A stretch of DNA of 64,000 nt. Source: CAVTPD01 sp963736575. Lineage in GTDB: Bacteria; Bacteroidota; Bacteroidia; Cytophagales; JAAEPT01. Every line of letters begins with the position of its first letter. Within the stretch, counting starts at the first letter, position 1. A model generated the notes under the pieces. The model ran no database searches. It was given only the letters and a program-made list of their open reading frames with translations, and was not told where the DNA came from. The position numbers were made by a program, and so were the translations under genes. This document shows, piece after piece, positions 59,170 through 64,000 of this stretch. The stretch lies in the NCBI GenBank assembly GCA_963736575.1, contig CAVTPD010000001.1, forward strand, positions 2,046,001 through 2,110,000. The letters run 5' to 3'.

Positions 59170-60753
59170 TTATTTGTCTACTTTTTCTCCTTTAAAAGGA
59201 AGAACAATTGGCATAAGTCCTGTTTGTACACTCTTCCATAAATAGTTAAAAATGGACTTGTGTTGCACCCGCTCAAATTCAAAAACACCTTTTTTATACG
59301 ATGCATTTGAAGGAAGATTATTGCTACGGATGGCAGCATTTCCAACGGTGTTTTTTAACCAATTCTTTACTTCTTTATTTTCGTCATAAAATTGAACTTG
59401 TAGGCCTTCATAATCAAAAAAGACTTCCCCTTTAGATTGAGCTACATCACCCGTATAATTAAATTTAACTTGCTGTACCGTTCCTTTTACTTCTACGTCT
59501 AGCATAGGTTTAAATGTTTGATTCACACAAACAAGCTCCATTTTATCTAATTGCCCATTTATTTTAAAATGGTCTTTTAAGTCTGGTATATTAAACTCCC
59601 AATGCGTCTGCAAGTGACCACAATGATTAAACGTACATTGGGCATCTAAAGTCATCCAAGGATTATTTGCAAGCTTAACAGAATCGTTGGTTATATTATA
59701 AATGGTAGCGTAAACTTTGTCAAAATCAACTTGACCTTTTTCCGTTTTCCCTTCTTGTTTTTCTAAATATTGTATGCTTCCCCTCTTAACCTGAACAGAA
59801 TCTATTTGTAAGTTGAAAGGAATATTACGTAACATTTCCGATGGCATCGGTTTTTTAGTTTCTGGACCAAAAGGAAGGTTTTTATCTCTATAAGCCACCA
59901 ATTCCATATTTTGAACACATGCTTTCTGTATAGCTAAATAGAAATCCGAAGAATCCGTTTCCCATTTGTAGTTCAATAATTCTAGTTTGGGGGCCATAAA
60001 ATAAATCCAATCTTTTTGTATGGGCATTTTTTTCTGAAATTGAGCTTTAGTGAGATCCGTTGTATAACTTAAAGAGTCTACAAAAATAGATTGCCTCGAA
60101 ATTTCTAATTTTGAAAACTTGAGGTGATACAAACTATCTGTTTTAAACGTTGCTTTTGTAATTGTTCCATTTAACGAAGAAACACTAAACGGAAAAACTT
60201 TTCTAATTGTAGAGGTATCTAAAACAATCTCATTAAAAGAAAGAGAAAACTCTTCAACATGAATTTTAGGAATAGTATCATTTTCTAAATAATAAGAAAG
60301 ACTGCTATTATTGATGTTAATACTATTTAGTTTAACACGAACAAAAACCTCTTTTAAAAATTTCTTTAAGGGTTTTTCTGCTGATTCCTGCTTTTCTTTT
60401 ACAATAAAAACTTTTGTATTTGCTTCTTCAATACTAAGACTATTTAAAAGGAGTTTATTGTTGAAAATTAATTGGTAGAAATCAACTCCTTGTAGTTCAA
60501 AAGCTTCAATTTCTGCATTAATACTTGTTTTCTCCTTATTTAATGGCTTAATAGAAATTCCCTTAACAAACACATATTCTGAAAATAAAGAAACGTCTAC
60601 TTCCTTAAAATCAATAGAATAATCTTTTACTTCTTGGTTTAAAATTTCCGGAAGCTTTTTAGAAACTACTGCTGTAGTAATTTTCAACAATAAAAAAACC
60701 AATAAAATCACACCTGCTAGAATTAGCAAGATCCTTTTTGCTTTTGCTGTCAT
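59170..60753 (-). CDS. AsmA-like/DUF748-type envelope protein
   Basis: 527 residues. One N-terminal membrane helix (about 7-25, RILLILAGVILLVFLLLKI) is followed by a long beta-rich periplasmic region with repeated short strands (VDVSLFSEYVFVKGISIKPL; INNSSLSYYLEND; QIDSVQVKRGSIQYLEKQEG). This organisation matches DUF748/AsmA-like proteins, some of which are proposed to bridge the envelope for lipid transfer. The assignment rests on overall pattern rather than a motif. Its end lies 2 nt from the convergent AraC gene. Confidence 0.6.
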   Translation of the reverse strand: MTAKAKRILLILAGVILLVFLLLKITTAVVSKKLPEILNQEVKDYSIDFKEVDVSLFSEYVFVKGISIKPLNKEKTSINAEIEAFELQGVDFYQLIFNNKLLLNSLSIEEANTKVFIVKEKQESAEKPLKKFLKEVFVRVKLNSININNSSLSYYLENDTIPKIHVEEFSLSFNEIVLDTSTIRKVFPFSVSSLNGTITKATFKTDSLYHLKFSKLEISRQSIFVDSLSYTTDLTKAQFQKKMPIQKDWIYFMAPKLELLNYKWETDSSDFYLAIQKACVQNMELVAYRDKNLPFGPETKKPMPSEMLRNIPFNLQIDSVQVKRGSIQYLEKQEGKTEKGQVDFDKVYATIYNITNDSVKLANNPWMTLDAQCTFNHCGHLQTHWEFNIPDLKDHFKINGQLDKMELVCVNQTFKPMLDVEVKGTVQQVKFNYTGDVAQSKGEVFFDYEGLQVQFYDENKEVKNWLKNTVGNAAIRSNNLPSNASYKKGVFEFERVQHKSIFNYLWKSVQTGLMPIVLPFKGEKVDK

Positions 60754-60805
60754 TTAGTTATTAATAAATACATCTTTTAAACATACTAGGTGTAGGTCTA
60801 ATGCA

Positions 60806-60838
60806 TTTGTAAACTAAACTCTTAATAACTTACATTTG
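60806..60838 (+). promoter_or_regulatory. Bacteroidota promoter (-33/-7) for the SGNH esterase gene
   Basis: TTTG at 60806-60809 and TACATTTG at 60831-60838 are separated by 21 nt, fitting the TTTG, 19-21 nt, TAnnTTTG consensus. The -7 box ends 22 nt before the ATG. Confidence 0.6.
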
Positions 60839-60860
60839 TTCAACTAAACACTTTTAATTA

Positions 60861-61931
60861 ATGAAGTTTTATATACTATTTATTCTATCGGTCACACTTC
60901 TTTCCTGTTCACTAAAAGCTCAAATTGAAATCCCGTATAATCATAGCGCAGTAAAAACAATGGGCAGAGTACTACAAGACTCTAACAAAACAAGAATGTT
61001 TTGGCCTGGATCTTCTGTAAAGCTTTATTTTAAAGGTCAAGAAATTAGTGCTGTTCTTCAGGATGAAAAAGGGGAAAATTACTACAGCGTTACGCTAGAT
61101 AACAAAAAAACATTCCGATTTAAAGTAACTACTGAAAAAGAAACGTATCTACTTTTCGATAATTTAAAAGACACCATTCATTCTGTAGAAATTTCTAAAA
61201 GAACCGAATACACCAACGGCTACACCGATTTTTATGCGTTTATATTAAAAGATTCAGCACCCTTACTTACATCACCACCAGAGAGAAATATTGCCTTTTA
61301 CGGTAATTCTATTTCTACTGGTTATGCCGTGGGTGATTTTGAAGGAAAAGACCGCCCTGATAGTATTTACACCAACCATTGCAAAGCATTTCCTTACCTA
61401 GTGGCAAAAGAATTAGAAGCCAACCATACCTGTACTTGTAGAAGCGGTATTGGTATTTCGGTAAGTTGGTTTCCGTTAATAATGCCAGAATTGTACAATC
61501 GCTTAGACCCGAACGATCCTAAAAGCAGTTGGGATTTTCAACAAGATTATGCAGATGTGGTTGTAGTAAACCTGCTGCAAAATGATTCTTGGATTATTGA
61601 AAAAAGAAAACACCCAGCCTACACCGAACAGTTCGGTCATAAGAAAATAAAAATTGAAGATGTACTGGAAGACTACAACAGCTTTATTAAAAAATTAAGA
61701 ACTGTTTATCCCGAAAGTCATATCGTGTGTATGTTGGGCAATATGGACATAACTGCCAAAAGCTCTAAATGGCCCCATAAACTACAGCAATCAATAACAG
61801 AATTAAACGACAAAAATGTTTCTGTACTAATTGCCCCTTATAAAAATACCGCTGGACACCCCAATGAAATGGAGCAAGAAAGATTGGCCATGCAATTAAG
61901 CACACATATTAAAGCGGTGAAAAACTGGTAA
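60861..61931 (+). CDS. SGNH/GDSL hydrolase, carbohydrate-esterase-2-like, exported
   Basis: 356 residues. The signal segment is 1-20; LLSCS suggests a possible lipoprotein, though cleavage after KA is also plausible. Residues 30-130 form a beta-sandwich (GRVLQDSNKTRMFWPGSSVK; LYFKGQEISAVLQDE) and residues 140-356 an SGNH domain with Ser150 in FYGNSISTGY and the late His in NTAGHPNEMEQ. This two-domain plan matches CE2 acetyl esterases, which remove acetyl groups from polysaccharides. The substrate is not determined. The PhzF gene follows after 8 nt and is probably co-transcribed. Confidence 0.8.
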   Translation: MKFYILFILSVTLLSCSLKAQIEIPYNHSAVKTMGRVLQDSNKTRMFWPGSSVKLYFKGQEISAVLQDEKGENYYSVTLDNKKTFRFKVTTEKETYLLFDNLKDTIHSVEISKRTEYTNGYTDFYAFILKDSAPLLTSPPERNIAFYGNSISTGYAVGDFEGKDRPDSIYTNHCKAFPYLVAKELEANHTCTCRSGIGISVSWFPLIMPELYNRLDPNDPKSSWDFQQDYADVVVVNLLQNDSWIIEKRKHPAYTEQFGHKKIKIEDVLEDYNSFIKKLRTVYPESHIVCMLGNMDITAKSSKWPHKLQQSITELNDKNVSVLIAPYKNTAGHPNEMEQERLAMQLSTHIKAVKNW

Positions 61932-61939
61932 TAATAACT

Positions 61940-62725
61940 ATGAAAACCATTCCTATATACCAAGTAGATGCCTTTACCAACGAACTTTTTAAAGGCAATC
62001 CTGCGGCCATTTGCCCAATAAAAGAATGGCTACCCGGTGAGTTAATGCAAAATATTGCTGCCGAAAACAATTTATCTGAAACTGCTTTTGTAGTAAAAGA
62101 ACACCAGCAATACCACATTAGATGGTTTACTCCCACTACGGAGGTCAATTTATGCGGTCATGCTACGGTTGCTGCGGCTTTCGTTTTAAAAGAATTTTAT
62201 CAGGCTGAAGAAGAAGAGCTTATTTTCAATTCTAAATCGGGTATTCTGAAAGTACAGTCTACGGCTAATTTATTAACCCTAGACTTCCCAACAGATGTTA
62301 TTTACCCTACCGAATTAAAAGAAGCATTACTTAGAGCAATAGAAGTGCCTGTTATAGATGTTTTCAGTGGCTCTAGCGATATTTTCTTGTTATTAGAACA
62401 CGAAGACCAGGTTAGGGATTTAAAACCGAATATGGATATCTTAAAGGATTTTCCGTGTAGAGGTGTTGGAGTAACTGCACCTGGTAAACAAGTAGACTTT
62501 GTGAGTCGGTTTTTTGCACCACAATCTGGCATAAATGAAGATCCTGTTACGGGTTCTGCCCACACTACACTAATTCCTTATTGGGCTGAAAAATTAAACA
62601 AAACAGCATTAACTGCACTTCAGGTTTCTGAAAGAGGTGGTTTCTTAAAATGCAATCATGAAGGAGATCGAGTGAAAATTGGAGGGGAAGCAACGTTGTA
62701 CATGAAGGGAGAAATTTTCATTTAA
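61940..62725 (+). CDS. PhzF-family isomerase/epimerase-like protein
   Basis: 261 residues, the family length. The start IPIYQVDAFTNELFKGNPAA is typical, followed by NNLSETAFVV, where the Glu is the catalytic acid/base equivalent to Glu45 of PhzF. IRWFTPTTEVNLCGHATVAA and FAPQSGINEDPVTGSAHTTL are the other family blocks. PhzF isomerises a phenazine precursor, but most family members lie outside phenazine clusters and have unknown substrates, as here. Confidence 0.88.
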   Translation: MKTIPIYQVDAFTNELFKGNPAAICPIKEWLPGELMQNIAAENNLSETAFVVKEHQQYHIRWFTPTTEVNLCGHATVAAAFVLKEFYQAEEEELIFNSKSGILKVQSTANLLTLDFPTDVIYPTELKEALLRAIEVPVIDVFSGSSDIFLLLEHEDQVRDLKPNMDILKDFPCRGVGVTAPGKQVDFVSRFFAPQSGINEDPVTGSAHTTLIPYWAEKLNKTALTALQVSERGGFLKCNHEGDRVKIGGEATLYMKGEIFI

Positions 62726-63225
62726 ACTTCCTTCAACCTTTCTTCTAAAAGTTTCACTCTAGTTTTTTGTTGTGCAATCAAGAGTTCTTTTTTGGCTCTC
62801 GCGGCTGAATCACACGTTTTCAGTTTCTTTTTGATTTGTTTTAATTTTTCTGCGCTCTCCTCGCCTAGTTCGGTTTGATGAATAATTATCCAAGCTTTTT
62901 TATAGCGTTTATATTGCTCTTCTTGCTGTAGTAATTTATCCTGATTTTCAGCTAGTCTTTTGCGCTGTTTTATTAAGTCGGTATAGAGAAAGGTTTTTAA
63001 ACGGCTTTTTTCTACTTCAACAAAATCATGCGGAATGTCTGTCTCTGAAAAATAATCACTTTTTAAAAGATCGGTTAAGGTTGCTAAAGCTCTTTCTGGC
63101 AAGATTCTCCTACCCGATTCTGCCATGGAAACGTGAGAACGAGACACGTTTAATTTATCGGCTAACTCTTGTTGCGTAAGTGTTAACTCTTTTCGTATTC
63201 GCTTTATAAAACTTTCTTTTTTCAT
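62722..63225 (-). CDS. XRE-family helix-turn-helix regulator with coiled-coil tail
   Basis: 167 residues from the ATG at 63225 (MKKESFIKRIRKELTLTQQE); a start 17 codons upstream is possible but adds no domain. The HTH_3 domain covers about 5-60 (LTQQELADKLNVSRSHVSMA, then ESGRRILPERALATLTDLLK). The remaining 100 residues form a basic coiled coil (LAENQDKLLQQEEQYKRYKK). The target is unknown. Its 3' end overlaps the convergent PhzF gene by 4 nt. Confidence 0.82.
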   Translation of the reverse strand: MKKESFIKRIRKELTLTQQELADKLNVSRSHVSMAESGRRILPERALATLTDLLKSDYFSETDIPHDFVEVEKSRLKTFLYTDLIKQRKRLAENQDKLLQQEEQYKRYKKAWIIIHQTELGEESAEKLKQIKKKLKTCDSAARAKKELLIAQQKTRVKLLEERLKEV

Positions 63226-63290
63226 AATTGAAAAAGATGACACAACAATATAGTGTTTTACTTGGTTTTGACACAAGGCAGCTTTATAAA

Positions 63291-63325
63291 ACTAAAAACG
63301 CTCCTATTTTTTAGTAGGCGCGTTT
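63291..63325 (-). terminator. Intrinsic terminator of the right-edge type B cargo gene
   Basis: AAACGCTCCTA (63296-63306) pairs with TAGGCGCGTTT (63315-63325) with one mismatch, 11 positions in all. On the minus strand the stem is followed by TTTTTAGTTTT. It lies 29 nt past the stop at 63354. Confidence 0.75.
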
Positions 63326-63353
63326 ACACGAAAAATAAACATGTAATGGAAAA

Positions 63354-64000
63354 CTATCTAACTATTGTAATTCTGTGTACGGTATTTTCATTCACAATAA
63401 TTACATAATAACCGCCTTGTAATGGATTACCGTATTTATCGGTACCATCCCAATAATTTGGCGCCGTAAATTGCCCTACTTCTGCACCAGTTAAATCGTA
63501 TATTTTGGCTATTCCATCTTCTGCAACATAATAAGTGTCTTTCCAACCGTCGTTATTAGGGGAGAACACATCGTCTTTATTACAAGGCTCTATAGTAATT
63601 TCTTGGGTCTGAATACAAGAGTGCATCAACGAAACATCATCTAAAACAAAGTCGTTACCCTTTTTAGTAGTGGTTAAGTTTTTAATTTCTATTGTTTTGG
63701 CTCCACCTGTTTCTTCCGTCCAGCTGTATGCTACTTTAGTCCAAGAGGTATCATCTGGCAACAACTGACTGTAAACCATTTCACCGTTTATATGAAGGGT
63801 AGGCTCTACAGAAATCCTACTGTCAGTAACGCTATCTAATAGAAAATCTTTGTGATTGTTCGCCATCCAAAAAGAAAAAGTATATGCTCCTCCTTTTTCT
63901 AGTGTTTTCTCTATTTTATAAATAGCTTTTTCGGAAAATTTAGAACCATCTGCAATGAACATGTTTCCGGTTCCAGAAGTATGATCCTTTTTGTGTACAA
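63354..64000 (-). CDS. T9SS type B-sorted surface protein, C-terminal part (continues past right edge)
   Basis: The frame is open up to position 64000, with VHKKDHTSGTGN preceding the first internal Met, so the gene extends outside the window. The visible 214 residues contain a jelly-roll, carbohydrate-binding-like segment (GGAYTFSFWMANNHKDFLLD; TKVAYSWTEETGGAKTIEI; LDDVSLMHSC), then a type B (gliding motility) sorting domain (DDVFSPNNDGWKDTYYVAED; KIYDLTGAEVGQFT; GGYYVIIVNENTVHRITIVR). Predicted T9SS cargo; the catalytic or adhesive region is not visible. Confidence 0.75.
   Translation of the reverse strand, partial: VHKKDHTSGTGNMFIADGSKFSEKAIYKIEKTLEKGGAYTFSFWMANNHKDFLLDSVTDSRISVEPTLHINGEMVYSQLLPDDTSWTKVAYSWTEETGGAKTIEIKNLTTTKKGNDFVLDDVSLMHSCIQTQEITIEPCNKDDVFSPNNDGWKDTYYVAEDGIAKIYDLTGAEVGQFTAPNYWDGTDKYGNPLQGGYYVIIVNENTVHRITIVR

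Noticed and set aside
61940..62725. Phenazine biosynthesis cluster around the PhzF-like gene
   Set aside because: No other phz genes are present; PhzF-family proteins are common outside phenazine pathways.

Overview
The window is AT-rich chromosomal DNA from a member of the Bacteroidota, most likely a gliding or surface-attached flavobacterium-like organism. Evidence for this is the set of type IX secretion system (T9SS) cargo proteins with type A or type B C-terminal sorting domains, two PorP/SprF-family proteins, a C25 peptidase of the PorU2 type, a Lacal_2735-family micro-protein, a GreAB-like protein found in flavobacteria, and promoters of the TTTG / TAnnTTTG kind. No tRNA, rRNA, CRISPR array, insertion sequence or prophage is visible.

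Layout. 1-3926 (minus) is a beta-helix surface protein, open in its visible 3' part (1-2058) but broken by many indels towards its 5' end. 4100-9488 (minus) holds a PorU2-like C25 peptidase and a small membrane protein. 9505-17638 mixes a lipoprotein, a membrane glycosyltransferase fused to MORN repeats, a coiled-coil protein, two methyltransferases, ApaG, uracil-DNA glycosylase, a very small T9SS cargo protein, and an ECF sigma/anti-sigma pair. 17758-20332 (minus) is a his operon (hisH-hisA-hisF-hisIE) whose HisI half looks degenerate. 20389-25987 is housekeeping: TtcA, SlyD-like FKBP, an RRM protein and two glycosyltransferases.

26125-33142 and 35421-49799 are the centre of the window: two cassettes that each combine a type B adhesin, a PorP/SprF protein and a PD40-repeat protein. 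The adhesins share an N-terminal module of about 400 residues. The second is a 3774-residue giant with 32 tandem domains of about 88 residues by my count. Between the cassettes lies a small stress-type cluster (CsbD, Rho-N-like). 49820-64000 holds a lipoprotein, an SDR-DUF2867 protein, HNH nuclease, dipeptide epimerase, SUI1-type factor, PH-domain protein, a T9SS-sorted vanadium-type haloperoxidase/PAP2 enzyme, a PAS histidine kinase with response regulator and AraC-type regulator, an AsmA-like protein, a CE2-type SGNH esterase, a PhzF protein, an XRE regulator and the 3' end of another type B cargo gene.

How they work together: most of the unusual content serves the cell surface. The adhesins, haloperoxidase, C25 peptidase and mini cargo protein would be exported by T9SS. 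PorP/SprF proteins are known to be needed for secretion or anchoring of SprB-like adhesins. PD40/OmpA proteins of the PorE type link outer-membrane T9SS parts to peptidoglycan. No core T9SS genes (gldKLMN, sov, porV) are in the window.
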